Shown piece after piece: positions 6,847-16,070 of a stretch of DNA of 64,000 bases. The notes below the pieces were generated by a model. It did no database searches, was not told the DNA's origin, and worked only from the letters and a program-made list of their open reading frames with translations. The DNA is taken from the NCBI RefSeq assembly GCF_002295065.1, contig NZ_NSGG01000003.1, forward strand, positions 536,001 to 600,000, in the 5' to 3' direction. Each line of letters begins with the position of its first letter. Position 1 is the stretch's first letter. Source of the DNA: Mesorhizobium sp. WSM3859. Lineage in GTDB: Bacteria > Pseudomonadota > Alphaproteobacteria > Rhizobiales > Rhizobiaceae. The translations under genes and the position numbers were made by a program.

Positions 6847-7485
6847 ATGAGGACCGAGGATCTCATCAAGGCGCTCGACGCCGATGCCCGCGACAAGGCG
6901 ATGCCGCTCGGCAAGGCCTGGTGGCTGGCGGCCGGCGTTGCCGTGGCGATCGCGGCAGCCGTGTTCTTTACGACCATCGGGCCGCGTCCCGACATCATGC
7001 CGGCCATGCACACGATGCGCTTCATGTCGAAATTCGTGTTCACCCTGGTGCTTGCGACCAGCGCCTTCGCGCTGATCCGGGTGCTGTCGATGCCAGGTGC
7101 CTCGACCAGGCGGGCGATGGCCTGGATGGTTGCCGCGCCGCTTCTGGTCGTGCTGGCGGTGATCCTGGAGCTTTTCGTCGTGCCCGAGGCCGACTGGGGC
7201 AAGCGGCTTGTCGGCACCAACATGATGATCTGCATGACCTTCATCCCGCTGATCGGCATCGGCCCGCTGGCGATTTTCCTTGGCATGCTGCGCTATGGCG
7301 CGCCGACGCGGCCGGCTCTGGCCGGCGCGGTTGCAGGTCTTTTGGCGGGCGGCTTGGCGGCGACCTTCTATGCCGCGCATTGCTTCGACGATTCGCCGCT
7401 GTTCGTCGCCACATGGTATACGATCGCCATCGCCTTCCTGACGCTGCTCGGGGCCATCGGCGGCCGGCTTTTCGTGCGCTGGTAG
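6847..7485 (+). CDS. DUF1109/NrsF-family anti-sigma factor
   Basis: 212-aa integral membrane protein with about six hydrophobic segments and a short cytoplasmic N-terminus beginning MRTEDLIKALDADA, characteristic of DUF1109/NrsF proteins. These hold SigF-type ECF factors at the membrane until a signal arrives. A conserved Cys (in AAHCFDDSP, about residue 178) and a second-helix region resemble the cysteine-dependent sensing described for NrsF. Gene is fused in organisation with the sigma gene (one-base gap). A hairpin follows the stop, so the pair is probably a two-gene operon. Confidence 0.85.
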   Translation: MRTEDLIKALDADARDKAMPLGKAWWLAAGVAVAIAAAVFFTTIGPRPDIMPAMHTMRFMSKFVFTLVLATSAFALIRVLSMPGASTRRAMAWMVAAPLLVVLAVILELFVVPEADWGKRLVGTNMMICMTFIPLIGIGPLAIFLGMLRYGAPTRPALAGAVAGLLAGGLAATFYAAHCFDDSPLFVATWYTIAIAFLTLLGAIGGRLFVRW

Positions 7486-7491
7486 CCCGCC

Positions 7492-7515
7492 GGGGCTGTT
7501 TCGAAACAGTCCCTT
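7492..7515 (+). terminator. Probable terminator after the sigma/anti-sigma pair
   Basis: GGGGCTGT and ACAGTCCC pair around a TTTCGAAA centre (one G-U pair), 7 bases after the anti-sigma stop. The T-run that follows is weak (TTAAT), so termination may be partial. Confidence 0.5.
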
Positions 7516-7607
7516 AATCATGCCGGAAATTGTTTGCCGGTTAGCGGAGCTACCGCTTTCATCTGCGCAACGATTCCTTAAAACCGATCCGCCAGGGTTG
7601 TGGCAAC

Positions 7608-9596
7608 GTGCAGTTGCGCATTGGGTGGGATCGCATTGTGGCGGGGTTGAACTGGAAAGGGCTTCGTGCCGACAGGCACGCCGCGCAGGGGCTGCTGGCG
7701 GTTGGCATCGTTGCCACCGCCGCTTCGGTCCTGTCGCCACGCTTTGAATTTGGTGCGGACGCGCTGAAGTTCTGCCTGCAGATTTCAATCGCCATCACCG
7801 CCGCGACGCTGTTCTTGTCGGCGCTGTTCATCAACCGTATCGTCGATGACCGCCGGCAGATCGCCGAGAGCGAGCAGCGCTTCCGTCGCGCCATGGAGGA
7901 TTCGGCGATCGGCGTCGCCATTGTCGGGCTCGACGGGCGCATCCAGCAGGCCAATTCCGCTTTCGCCGCCATGCTGGGTTACAGCCGCGCGGAGATCGAG
8001 GCGCTGACCTTCCCGCAGATCACGCATCCGGACGACCTGCCGATCGGCCGCGAGACGATGCTGAACGTGAAGGAAGGCACGATCAGCTCCTACCATTTCG
8101 AAAAGCGCTACCTCAGGAAGGACGGGACCCCGATCTGGGCACAGCTCGCCGGTTCGGTCATCCGGGACGAGGATACCGGCAAGCCGCTTTATCTGGTGTC
8201 GCAGATCGAGGACATCGACGCGCGCAAGCAGGCGGAGGCGCGCATCGCCGAGGCCGAGACCCGTTGGAATTTCGCGCTCACCAGCACCGGACAGGGTGTC
8301 TGGAGCCTCGATATGCGCAAGGGTGGCACGACCTATTCCGAAACCTGGGTGAAGATGCTGGGCTATGCCGATGGCGAGCTCGACGGCGACCCCGACCGCT
8401 GGCGGACCATGATCCATCCCGACGACCAGGCACGCGTCGCCGAGGCGGATCGCGCGCACCTTGCCGGCGAGACGCCCTTCTTCGAGGCCGAGTTCCGGAT
8501 GCGGCACAAGGACGGCCACTGGGTCTGGATCCTCGATCGCGGCAAGACGATCGAGCGCGACGCCGAGGGCCGGCTGATCCGGGCCATTGGCAGCCTGACC
8601 GATATCACCCAGCGCAAGGAGGCTGAGGCGCGGCTGATGGTTTCGGCCGCGATGCTGGCCGACGAGAAAGAGCGCCTAAGGGTGACGCTGCAATCGATCG
8701 GCGACGCGGTGATCTGCACCGATGCCGCCAACCGCATCACCTTCATGAACCCGGTCGCGGAAAAGCTCACCGGCGTTGACGTCGGCGAAGCCCTTGGAAA
8801 GGTGCTCGGCCATGTCTATTGGGCGGTCGACGAGGAAAGCGGGCAGAGAATCGGCTTGACGCGCCCTTCGGCGAGCGCGCGGCCCCTTTGCGACCAGAAC
8901 ACGCGCGCGGTCCTCGTGCGGCGCGACGATACACGCTGCAGCATCCGCCAGGTGGTGTCGCCGATCATGAACGACCGCGAGGAGTTCTGCGGCCTGGTCA
9001 TCGTCTTCCAGGACTTCACCGACGCGCGCGCCCTGCAGCGTCAGTTGGCCTACGCCGCCGCCCATGACGCGCTGACCGGGCTTGCAAACCGTTCGAGCTT
9101 CATCCGCACCATGGAGGAACTGGTCGACCAGTGTCGTCTCAATGGCGGCGAGCACCAGTTCATGTTCGTCGACCTCGACCACTTCAAGGCCGTCAATGAC
9201 ACCGGCGGCCATGCCGCGGGCGATGCACTGCTCAGGCGCGTGGCCGACACCTTGCGCAATGTGCTTGGCCTGGAAGACATCGTCGCGCGGCTCGGCGGCG
9301 ACGAGTTCGCCGTCATCCTCAAATCGGGCGACGCGGCGCGCGGGCCGATCGCGGCGCGCTCGATCATCGATGCCATCCGCAACCTCAATTTCAGCTGGGA
9401 CGGCCGCCCGCATTCGATCGGCGCCAGCATCGGCCTTGCGCCGATCCGCGCCGGTTGCGGTGAGGTGGACGAGATCATCGCCCGCGCGGACGCCGCCTGC
9501 TACGCCGCCAAGGCTGCCGGCCGCGGTTGCGTTTCCGCCGCGCCGGACGAAGCTTCAAGAGATGTGCCGCCTATGCCGCTCGCCGCGGCGTCCTGA
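7608..9596 (+). CDS. Membrane PAS-PAS-PAS-GGDEF diguanylate cyclase
   Basis: 662-aa signalling protein that should make cyclic di-GMP. Two N-terminal membrane helices (about 25-43 and 55-78), then three PAS domains (about 85-205, 212-335 with the PAC motif, 345-470) and a C-terminal GGDEF domain with the catalytic GGDEF at 563-567. The inhibitory I-site RxxD is not conserved: the equivalent position reads GLED, so product inhibition through the canonical site is unlikely. No EAL domain follows. GTG start at 7608; a second GTG at 7638 would shorten it by ten residues. Stands alone, with a convergent neighbour. Signal unknown; PAS domains suggest redox or small-ligand sensing. Confidence 0.9.
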   Translation: MQLRIGWDRIVAGLNWKGLRADRHAAQGLLAVGIVATAASVLSPRFEFGADALKFCLQISIAITAATLFLSALFINRIVDDRRQIAESEQRFRRAMEDSAIGVAIVGLDGRIQQANSAFAAMLGYSRAEIEALTFPQITHPDDLPIGRETMLNVKEGTISSYHFEKRYLRKDGTPIWAQLAGSVIRDEDTGKPLYLVSQIEDIDARKQAEARIAEAETRWNFALTSTGQGVWSLDMRKGGTTYSETWVKMLGYADGELDGDPDRWRTMIHPDDQARVAEADRAHLAGETPFFEAEFRMRHKDGHWVWILDRGKTIERDAEGRLIRAIGSLTDITQRKEAEARLMVSAAMLADEKERLRVTLQSIGDAVICTDAANRITFMNPVAEKLTGVDVGEALGKVLGHVYWAVDEESGQRIGLTRPSASARPLCDQNTRAVLVRRDDTRCSIRQVVSPIMNDREEFCGLVIVFQDFTDARALQRQLAYAAAHDALTGLANRSSFIRTMEELVDQCRLNGGEHQFMFVDLDHFKAVNDTGGHAAGDALLRRVADTLRNVLGLEDIVARLGGDEFAVILKSGDAARGPIAARSIIDAIRNLNFSWDGRPHSIGASIGLAPIRAGCGEVDEIIARADAACYAAKAAGRGCVSAAPDEASRDVPPMPLAAAS

Positions 9597-9626
9597 GCCG
9601 CGTCGAAAGGGTCCAGCCGCGGACAA

Positions 9627-10505
9627 TCAGCGCGTCGGCACCGGATGGTCGCCGCGATAGTCGTAGAAGCCGCGACCGGTCTTGCGGCCGAGCCAGCCCG
9701 CCTCGACATATTTCACCAGCAGCGGGCAGGGGCGGTATTTCGAGTCCGACAGGCCCTCATGCAGCACCTGCATGATGGACAGGCAGGTGTCGAGGCCGAT
9801 GAAGTCGGCGAGTTGCAGCGGTCCCATCGGATGGTTGGCGCCGAGCCGCATGGCGGTGTCGATGGCGTCGACCGTGCCGACGCCCTCATAGAGCGTGTAG
9901 ATCGCCTCGTTGATCATCGGCAAAAGGATGCGGTTGACGATGAAGGCGGGGAAATCCTCCGAGACGGTGATGGTCTTGTCGAGGTGCTTCACATAGGTCT
10001 TGGCGGCCTCGAAGGTCTGGTCCTCGGTGGCGATGCCGCGCACCAACTCGACCAGCTTCATCACCGGCACCGGGTTCATGAAATGTATGCCGATGAAGCG
10101 CTCGGGACGATCAGTCTGGGCGGCGAGCCGGGTGATCGAGATGGACGAGGTGTTGGTCGCCAGAATCGCTTCCGGATTGAGCTGCGGGCAGAGCTGCGCG
10201 TAGATCTTGCGCTTGACCGTCTCGTCCTCGGTCGCCGCTTCGATCACGAGGTCGGCGGCGGCGAGGTCGGCCATGGCCGGGGCGGCGGAGATGCGCGCCA
10301 TCGCTTCGTTGCGCGCCTTTTCCTCGAGCTTGCCGGAACCGACCTGGCGGGCCATGTTGCCGCTGATGGTGGCGATGCCCTTCTCGATCCGGTCGGCCGA
10401 TGTATCGTGGATCAGGACCTTGTAGCCACCCAGCGCCGAGACATGGGCAATACCCCCACCCATCTGACCCGCGCCGACAATGCCGATCGTCTCGATCTTG
10501 CTCAT
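9627..10505 (-). CDS. hbdA: 3-hydroxybutyryl-CoA dehydrogenase
   Basis: 292-aa NAD(P)-dependent dehydrogenase of the short HBDH/PaaH type, acting on 3-hydroxyacyl-CoA (acetoacetyl-CoA interconversion) in the cytoplasm. Rossmann motif GIVGAGQMGGGIAH at residues 8-21, family motif GIHFMNPVPVMKLVELV, and the C-terminal domain ending with KTGRGFYDY. Length is standard. Lies downstream of etfA on the same strand but separated by 201 bases holding a terminator-like hairpin, so it may have its own promoter. Its link with ETF genes fits short-chain acyl-CoA oxidation and butyrate/PHB metabolism. Confidence 0.93.
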   Translation of the reverse strand: MSKIETIGIVGAGQMGGGIAHVSALGGYKVLIHDTSADRIEKGIATISGNMARQVGSGKLEEKARNEAMARISAAPAMADLAAADLVIEAATEDETVKRKIYAQLCPQLNPEAILATNTSSISITRLAAQTDRPERFIGIHFMNPVPVMKLVELVRGIATEDQTFEAAKTYVKHLDKTITVSEDFPAFIVNRILLPMINEAIYTLYEGVGTVDAIDTAMRLGANHPMGPLQLADFIGLDTCLSIMQVLHEGLSDSKYRPCPLLVKYVEAGWLGRKTGRGFYDYRGDHPVPTR

Positions 10506-10643
10506 GACCCCGATCCCGTCCGGAACGCCCGCACTTTCCTTGAAGTACAAAGACGCTCCTGCTTGTTTGTTTCCCGCAATCCGGATGCGAACCGCCGGAT
10601 TGACTCCGGGCCTTGATGGCCCGCTTTTTGTGCAGTGCAAACT

Positions 10644-10678
10644 AAAAGGGCGGGGCGACTTCGTCTACCCCACCCTTT
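10644..10678 (-). terminator. Rho-independent terminator after etfA
   Basis: On the minus strand AAAGGGTGGGG pairs with CCCCGCCCTTTT (one T-G wobble) around a 12-base loop, ending in a TTTT run, 30 bases past the etfA stop. The remaining sequence between etfA and hbdA shows no gene. Confidence 0.7.
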
Positions 10679-10706
10679 GGATTTTAATATGCTGGAACGG
10701 ACGGCG

Positions 10707-11636
10707 TCAAAGCGCCTTTTGCAGCTCCGGCAGGATGACGAAGAGATCGCCGACCAGGCCGTAGTCGGCAACCTGGAAAATCGGCGCCTCCTCGTCCTTG
10801 TTGATGGCGACGATGACCTTGGAGTCCTTCATGCCGGCGAGGTGCTGGATGGCGCCGGAAATGCCGACGGCGATGTAGAGGTCGGGCGCGACCACCTTGC
10901 CGGTCTGGCCGACCTGCCAGTCGTTCGGCGCGTAGCCGGCGTCGACGGCGGCGCGCGAGGCGCCGACCGCGGCGCCGAGCTTGTCGGCGACCGGCAGGAT
11001 GACTTCCTGGAACTTCTCCGAGGAGCCGAGCGCGCGGCCGCCCGAGATGATGATCTTGGCCGAGGTCAGTTCCGGGCGATCATTCTCCGAGAGCTTGTTC
11101 TCGACGAAAGACGACAGGCCGGGGTTGGCGGCGGCGCCGACTGTCTCGACCGGGACCGATCCGCCCTCGGGCGCTGCCGCGAAGGAGGCCGTGCGCACCG
11201 TGATGACCTTCTTGGCGTCGGTCGACTGGACAGTCTGGATGGCGTTGCCGGCATAGATCGGCCGCTTGAAGGTGTCAGGCGAGACGACTTCGATGATTTC
11301 CGACACCTGGGCGACATCGAGGAGTGCTGCCACGCGGGGCGCGATGTTCTTGCCGGCGGAGGTCGCCGGCGCGATGATCGTGTCATAACCGCCCGCAAGC
11401 GACACCACGAGAGCCGCGGTCGGCTCGGCGAGGCGTTCCGAAAGCTCGTCGGCTTCGGCGAGCAGCACCTTGCGGACACCTTTCAGCTTGGCGGCGGCAT
11501 CTGCCGCGCCCTTGGCGCCCTTGCCGGCCACCAGCACGTCGACATCCTGGCCGATCTGGAGAGCCGCCGACAGCGCTTTTGCGGTCTGGTCGGAAAGGCT
11601 TGCGTTGTCGTGTTCGGCGATGAGGAGAATTGCCAT
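10707..11636 (-). CDS. etfA: Electron transfer flavoprotein alpha subunit
   Basis: 309-aa FAD-binding subunit of the ETF heterodimer, which takes electrons from acyl-CoA and other dehydrogenases and passes them to ETF-quinone oxidoreductase. The C-terminal FAD domain is clear: [20 protein letters not shown] (about 230), [18 protein letters not shown] (about 255) and [20 protein letters not shown] (about 280). N-terminal domain starts with [11 protein letters not shown]. Follows etfB by 24 bases, the normal operon order. This is the housekeeping, non-nitrogen-fixation type by its context; no fixC or fixX follows. Confidence 0.96.
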   Translation of the reverse strand: MAILLIAEHDNASLSDQTAKALSAALQIGQDVDVLVAGKGAKGAADAAAKLKGVRKVLLAEADELSERLAEPTAALVVSLAGGYDTIIAPATSAGKNIAPRVAALLDVAQVSEIIEVVSPDTFKRPIYAGNAIQTVQSTDAKKVITVRTASFAAAPEGGSVPVETVGAAANPGLSSFVENKLSENDRPELTSAKIIISGGRALGSSEKFQEVILPVADKLGAAVGASRAAVDAGYAPNDWQVGQTGKVVAPDLYIAVGISGAIQHLAGMKDSKVIVAINKDEEAPIFQVADYGLVGDLFVILPELQKAL

Positions 11637-11660
11637 TTTCTTTGTCCTTTCCTGATCGCT

Positions 11661-12410
11661 TTAGAGCACGCCGGCTTCGTTCTTCAGCTTCTCGACCAGC
11701 TCGGCCACCGACTTCACCTTGACGCCCGCCTTGCGGCCGCCGGGCTCCTCGGTCTTGATCACCTTGAGGCGCGGCTTGACGTCGGCGCCGAAGTCGGCCG
11801 GGCTCTTCTCGTCGAGCGGCTTCTTCTTGGCCTTCATGATGTTGGGCAGCGAGGCATAGCGCGGCTGGTTGAGGCGAAGGTCGGCGGTAACGATCGCAGG
11901 CATCTTCAGCTCCACGGTCTGCAGGCCGCCGTCGACTTCGCGCGTCACCTTGGCCTTGTCGCCGGCGAGCTCAACCTTGGAGGCGAAGGTGCCCTGCGAC
12001 CAACCAAGCAGCGCGGCCAGCATCTGGCCGGTCTGGTTGGAATCGTCGTCGATCGCCTGCTTGCCGAGGATGACGAGGCCGGGCTTCTCGGCCTCGACCA
12101 CACCCTTCAGCACCTTGGCGATGCCGAGCGGCTCGGTCTGCTCGTCGGTCCTGACCAGGATGGCGCGATCGGCGCCCATGGCGAGCGCGGTGCGCAGCGT
12201 TTCCTGCGCCTGCTGCGGGCCGACCGAGACGACGATGATTTCCTCAGCCTTGCCGGCTTCCTTGATGCGGATCGCTTCCTCGACCGCGATCTCGTCGAAC
12301 GGGTTCATCGCCATCTTGACGTTGGCAAGCTCGACGCCCAGTCCGTCGGCTTTCACCCGGACCTTGACGTTGGCATCCACAACCCGCTTCACGGGCACAA
12401 GGATCTTCAT
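11661..12410 (-). CDS. etfB: Electron transfer flavoprotein beta subunit
   Basis: 249-aa AMP-binding subunit of ETF. Starts with [19 protein letters not shown] and carries the ETF-beta signature region [20 protein letters not shown] near residue 190. First gene of the etfB-etfA pair; start at 12410 is preceded by a run GAGAGGTGAC that can serve as ribosome binding site. The promoter probably lies in the 160 bases before it. Confidence 0.96.
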   Translation of the reverse strand: MKILVPVKRVVDANVKVRVKADGLGVELANVKMAMNPFDEIAVEEAIRIKEAGKAEEIIVVSVGPQQAQETLRTALAMGADRAILVRTDEQTEPLGIAKVLKGVVEAEKPGLVILGKQAIDDDSNQTGQMLAALLGWSQGTFASKVELAGDKAKVTREVDGGLQTVELKMPAIVTADLRLNQPRYASLPNIMKAKKKPLDEKSPADFGADVKPRLKVIKTEEPGGRKAGVKVKSVAELVEKLKNEAGVL

Positions 12411-12572
12411 TTTCCTGTCACCTCTCCTGAGATAGTCGGGGCGCTATAGCAGCGTACGCCCTGTCAGAGTTGTCGAAAGCCGACATTAGCGGCGGAATAT
12501 CCGCCCAACGGTGCCGTTTCCGTAGTGGCGGCAAATCCGCGCGTCAATATCCCATGACGCACCCAAATCGGT

Positions 12573-13376
12573 TCAGTCGCGAGGCGTTGCTGCTCCACGG
12601 CCCCATTGCGACCCCGGCTGCGCCGAGTCGCTGCCCGCCGGCTCGACAGGGACAGGCGGCTGCTGGATGTTCGGCGTCGGGTCCGGCTCGCCGTCGGTGC
12701 CGGCCAGAAGCGGCACGCCGCGGCTGCGCAGCACCAGCACCAGCACGAATCCGGCGATGATGCCGCCGATATGGCAGGCCCAGGAAATCTGGTCCTCGCC
12801 GCCGGCGGCAAACATCACGATCTGGAAAAGGATCCAGAGGATCAGCGGGATGAAGGCCGGAATGCGCAAGGGAATGCGGGCAAAGGCCAGCACCCAGACC
12901 TTCACGCGAGGGTAGAGAATCAAATAGGCGGTGACGACGCCGGCAATGGCGCCGGAGGCGCCGATCAGCGGCACCTGCGAATCCCAGGCCACCAGCCCCT
13001 GGAAGAAAGCGCCCGCGATGGCGCAGGCGAGGTAGAAGATCAGGTAGCGTATATGGCCGAGCGCATCCTCGACATTGTCGCCGAACACCCACAGGAACAG
13101 CATGTTGCCGCCGAGATGGAAAATGTCGGCGTGCAGGAAGGAATAGGTGAGGTAGCTGAGGCTTTCGGGGATGACGACGAATTCTGGCGACAGCTCGACC
13201 TTGTCGTGGACCACCGAGGGGATGAAGCCGAGACCGAGAACCGCGGCATTGGTGAAGTTCTCACCGCCAAGCGTGGTCGCCAGATAGACCAGCGCATTCG
13301 CCACGATCAGGCCGATCGTCACATATTGCAGGCGGATGTGGCGCAGCCTGTTGGTGTCATAAAGCGGGATGAACAT
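12573..13376 (-). CDS. Rhomboid family intramembrane serine protease
   Basis: 267-aa inner-membrane protease with six core membrane segments. Catalytic Ser141 in GASGA and His202 in WACHIGG, plus the HLGGN motif (87-91), show an active rhomboid. After the last helix (about 200-220) comes a disordered Pro-rich cytoplasmic tail of about 45 residues. The substrate cannot be predicted. Gene lies 21 bases downstream of the adenosyltransferase gene and may be co-transcribed with it. Length is near the usual for alphaproteobacterial members. Confidence 0.93.
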   Translation of the reverse strand: MFIPLYDTNRLRHIRLQYVTIGLIVANALVYLATTLGGENFTNAAVLGLGFIPSVVHDKVELSPEFVVIPESLSYLTYSFLHADIFHLGGNMLFLWVFGDNVEDALGHIRYLIFYLACAIAGAFFQGLVAWDSQVPLIGASGAIAGVVTAYLILYPRVKVWVLAFARIPLRIPAFIPLILWILFQIVMFAAGGEDQISWACHIGGIIAGFVLVLVLRSRGVPLLAGTDGEPDPTPNIQQPPVPVEPAGSDSAQPGSQWGRGAATPRD

Positions 13377-13397
13377 CGGACCCTCCCGCCCCTGAAT

Positions 13398-13979
13398 TCA
13401 GCGGTTCTTGCCGGGAACCCATAGCACGTCGGCCTTTCCATTGTCATTCACGGCACGGGCGGCAACGAACAGGAAATCCGAGACGCGGTTGATGTATTTG
13501 AGCGCCTCGCGGTTGACATGCTCGGTCGGATCCTGCGCTAGCGCCACCATCAGGCGCTCGGCCCGGCGCGCCACGGTGCGGGCCAGATGGAGCGCGGCGG
13601 CGGCCGGCGTGCCGCCGTTCAGCACGAAGGATTTCAGCGGCTGCAGTTCCTTGTTGAGGAGGTCGATGTCCTGTTCGACGCGGCCGGTCTGGGCGGCGAC
13701 GATACGCAGCGGCTCGTAGTCCATGGGCTTGCCGTCGTCGGGTATGGCAAGGTCGGCCCCCAGATCGAACAGATCGTTCTGGATGCGCGACAGCATGGCG
13801 TCGATCAAGGGATGGCCGCCGGCGGTATGGATGCGGGCCAAGCCGATGCAGGCATTGGCCTCGTCGACGGTCCCATAGGCATCGACGCGCAGGTCGGATT
13901 TCAGCCGCCGCGCGCCGGTGCCGAGCCCGGTGGTGCCGTCATCGCCGGTGCGGGTGTAGATCTTGTTGAGCTTGACCAT
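13398..13979 (-). CDS. Cob(I)alamin adenosyltransferase, PduO type
   Basis: 193-aa ATP:cob(I)alamin adenosyltransferase, making adenosylcobalamin in the last steps of B12 activation or salvage. N-terminal nucleotide-binding motif TRTGDDGTTGLGTG (9-22), then DAYGTVDEANA (about 33-43) and the C-terminal RRAERLM and LKYINRVSDFLF segments of the PduO-type trimer. This is the PduO/MMAB fold, unrelated to CobA/BtuR. No cobalamin riboswitch is visible upstream; instead a degenerate palindromic repeat lies there (14009-14043). Confidence 0.93.
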   Translation of the reverse strand: MVKLNKIYTRTGDDGTTGLGTGARRLKSDLRVDAYGTVDEANACIGLARIHTAGGHPLIDAMLSRIQNDLFDLGADLAIPDDGKPMDYEPLRIVAAQTGRVEQDIDLLNKELQPLKSFVLNGGTPAAAALHLARTVARRAERLMVALAQDPTEHVNREALKYINRVSDFLFVAARAVNDNGKADVLWVPGKNR

Positions 13980-14008
13980 ACCATCCCCCTCTTGAGCGAC
14001 TTCTTACG

Positions 14009-14043
14009 GCAATTCCGGGCGGCAAACCGCATCTTCCTGGAAT
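14009..14043. repeat. Degenerate copy of the GCAATTCC...GGAAT intergenic repeat
   Basis: Matches the same repeat found at 21085-21131, 26425-26470 and 62203-62303: GCAATTCCGG, then CGGCAAACCGC and TTCCTGGAAT at the other end. Ends are complementary (ATTCC/GGAAT). Lies between two minus-strand genes. Confidence 0.6.
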
Positions 14044-14056
14044 AGCCGAGCCCGCG

Positions 14057-14248
14057 TTATTTGCGCGTGAAATAGACCACCAGCAACAGCAGCGCCAAGG
14101 CTACGGCCTGCAGCATCACACGGGCTTGCATCAGCTTGTTCGAGGTGACGCCGGAGCCGCCGCGCATCATGTTGATCAGGCCGCGGACCAGCACGATCAG
14201 CACGGCCGCCATCGCGATGACGGCGAGAATCTTCAAGATGATGACCAT
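14057..14248 (-). CDS. Twin-transmembrane / HIG1-like small membrane protein
   Basis: 63-aa protein with two membrane helices (about 4-25 and 43-60) joined by a short loop containing MMRGG and NKLMQARVMLQ. The second half resembles the HIG1 (hypoxia-induced) domain core, found in cytochrome oxidase assembly or supercomplex factors; many rhizobial annotations call it twin transmembrane protein. It follows the SDR gene by 25 bases and may share its transcript. Function unproven; short length makes family calling uncertain. Confidence 0.75.
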   Translation of the reverse strand: MVIILKILAVIAMAAVLIVLVRGLINMMRGGSGVTSNKLMQARVMLQAVALALLLLVVYFTRK

Positions 14249-14273
14249 CTGGCTGGCTCCGGTTCAGTTTCGG

Positions 14274-15140
14274 TCAGGCGCGCCTGGCGAGCACGCGGTA
14301 GAGCAGTGACGCCGGCAGGATACGTTTCAGCACCGCACCGATCCTGGCCGGCACCGTTACCACATAGTGTGGGCGCGGGCGCTGTGACAGAAGCGCGTGG
14401 CGGAGCGCCTTGTGCACGATCTCCGGGCCGGGCTTCAGCTTCGACACGCTGCCGCCGGCCTGCAGCCGGGCGAGCTGCGCCTGATAATCGGCGCGGTGGA
14501 CGGAATTCTCGACGTCGATGTTCTTCAAAAACCAGGGCAAGCCATTGCTGGCGATCTTCGAGGTCACTGGTCCCGGTTCAATGAGCGAGAGATGGATGCC
14601 GCTGCCTTCGAGCTCCTGGCGCATGCACAGCATCAGGCCTTCGATGGCGTGCTTGGATGCCGAATAGGCGCCGCGGAAGCGGACAGGCGCCAGTCCGAGG
14701 ATCGAGGAGCAATGGACGAGACGGCCGTGCCCCTGGCGGCGCATGACCGGCATGACGCGCCGGGTGAGGTCGTGCCAGCCGAAGAAATTGGCCTCGAACT
14801 GCTCGCGCAGCGCTGCGACCGGCAGGTCCTCGACGGCGCCGGGCTGGGCGTAGGCGCCGTTGTTGAACAGCGCGTCAAGCGTGCCGCCGGTGCGTTCAAG
14901 CACCGCCTCGACCAGCGCGGCGATGGATTCGGGCTCACGATAATCGAGATAGAAGGCTTCCAAGCCGTCGGCCTCGAGCACGGCGATGTCGGCTGGCTTG
15001 CGCGCTGTTGCGAAGACCCGCCAGCCCTCGGCCTTCAAGGCCCGCGCGCAATAGGCGCCGATGCCGGAGGAGGCCCCGGTGACGATGACGGTGCGCAACT
15101 CTTTCGCGACGGTGGACGTTGTCTGACCTGGGGTTGCCAT
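14274..15140 (-). CDS. SDR family oxidoreductase
   Basis: 288-aa classical short-chain dehydrogenase/reductase. Cofactor motif TGASSGIGAYCA near residue 20, the structural NNGAY (variant of NNAG) near 95, active-site Ser in SSILGL and the YSASKHA motif (Tyr and Lys) near residues 155-161. Substrate unknown; the C-terminal 50 residues (RIGAVLKRILPASLLYRVLARRA region) resemble membrane-associated DHRS-like members. ATG at 15140 chosen; a TTG three codons upstream is possible. Divergent from the YihY gene with a short 58-base gap. Confidence 0.88.
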   Translation of the reverse strand: MATPGQTTSTVAKELRTVIVTGASSGIGAYCARALKAEGWRVFATARKPADIAVLEADGLEAFYLDYREPESIAALVEAVLERTGGTLDALFNNGAYAQPGAVEDLPVAALREQFEANFFGWHDLTRRVMPVMRRQGHGRLVHCSSILGLAPVRFRGAYSASKHAIEGLMLCMRQELEGSGIHLSLIEPGPVTSKIASNGLPWFLKNIDVENSVHRADYQAQLARLQAGGSVSKLKPGPEIVHKALRHALLSQRPRPHYVVTVPARIGAVLKRILPASLLYRVLARRA

Positions 15141-15198
15141 TTGCCGCAATCACTTCCCATATTCGCGGCGTCGACACAATCGAGCGGAGCGCGGGTCC

Positions 15199-16050
15199 TT
15201 GCTCAGGAATATCGTCGCCGTCAAGCGCGTGCTCTACGATGCGATCGGCCATTTCACCAATGACGACGGCTGGGCGATGGCCAGCCATCTCGCCATCACC
15301 TCGCTGATGGCGCTGTTTCCGTTCCTGATCTTCGCCACGACACTGGCCAGTTTCCTCGGCGCGCAGGCGTTCTCGGATACGGCGGTGCATCTCGTCTTCG
15401 ACACCTGGCCGGAGCAGATCGCCAAGCCGATCGCGCGCGAGGTGCAGAACGTCCTCACCGTCAGGCGAACCGACCTTTTGACCTACGGCGTCGTGCTTGC
15501 CGCCTATTTCGCGTCGAACGGCATCGAGGCGCTGCGCACCTCGCTCAACCGGGCCTATCGTGTCACCGAAACGCGCGGCATCATCCACCGCAGGGTGCAG
15601 AGCATCATTTTCGTGCTGATCGCTACGGCCTGCTTCCTGGCCGTCAGCGTGCTTCTGGTGTTCGCCCCTCTGCTGGCCAGGCTGGCGGAGGCGCATCTCG
15701 AATGGATCAAGCCTTATATGGGCACCATCACGCTGTGGCGTTACGTCGTCGCCTCTACCGTCATCGTCATCGGGCTGTTCTCGGTGCATATCTGGCTGCC
15801 GGCCGGCAAGCGCCGCTTTGTCTCGATCATACCGGGCATCGTCTTCACGCTGATCGCCTGGCTCGCCGGCTCGACCATCTTCGCCAGCTATCTCGATCAT
15901 TTCTCGTCCTACGTGACGACCTATGCGGGGCTCGCCTCGATCATGATCGCGGTGGTTTTCCTCTACATCATCTCGGCGATCTTCATCCTCGGCGGCGAGC
16001 TCAACGCCGCGATCAGCCGCTATCTGGAGGCGCGTGCCCGAGTTGGCTGA
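15199..16050 (+). CDS. YihY/BrkB family inner membrane protein
   Basis: 283-aa protein with about six membrane helices, of the YihY/virulence factor BrkB family (often mislabelled ribonuclease BN). Typical features: DGWAMASHLAITSLMALFPFLIF near residues 22-44, SNGIEALRTSLNRAYRV near 108, and the last helix with FILGGELNAAISRY. Function is not known; a transporter or lipid-related role is suspected for the family. Start appears to be TTG at 15199, with no ATG nearby upstream in frame; GGAG lies about 12 bases before it. Confidence 0.85.
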   Translation: MLRNIVAVKRVLYDAIGHFTNDDGWAMASHLAITSLMALFPFLIFATTLASFLGAQAFSDTAVHLVFDTWPEQIAKPIAREVQNVLTVRRTDLLTYGVVLAAYFASNGIEALRTSLNRAYRVTETRGIIHRRVQSIIFVLIATACFLAVSVLLVFAPLLARLAEAHLEWIKPYMGTITLWRYVVASTVIVIGLFSVHIWLPAGKRRFVSIIPGIVFTLIAWLAGSTIFASYLDHFSSYVTTYAGLASIMIAVVFLYIISAIFILGGELNAAISRYLEARARVG

Positions 16051-16070
16051 GCTGGCGTCCCCGAGCAGAG

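Noticed and set aside
13980..14056. Cobalamin riboswitch before the adenosyltransferase gene
   Set aside because: No B12-box-like sequence; the region is a degenerate palindromic repeat.
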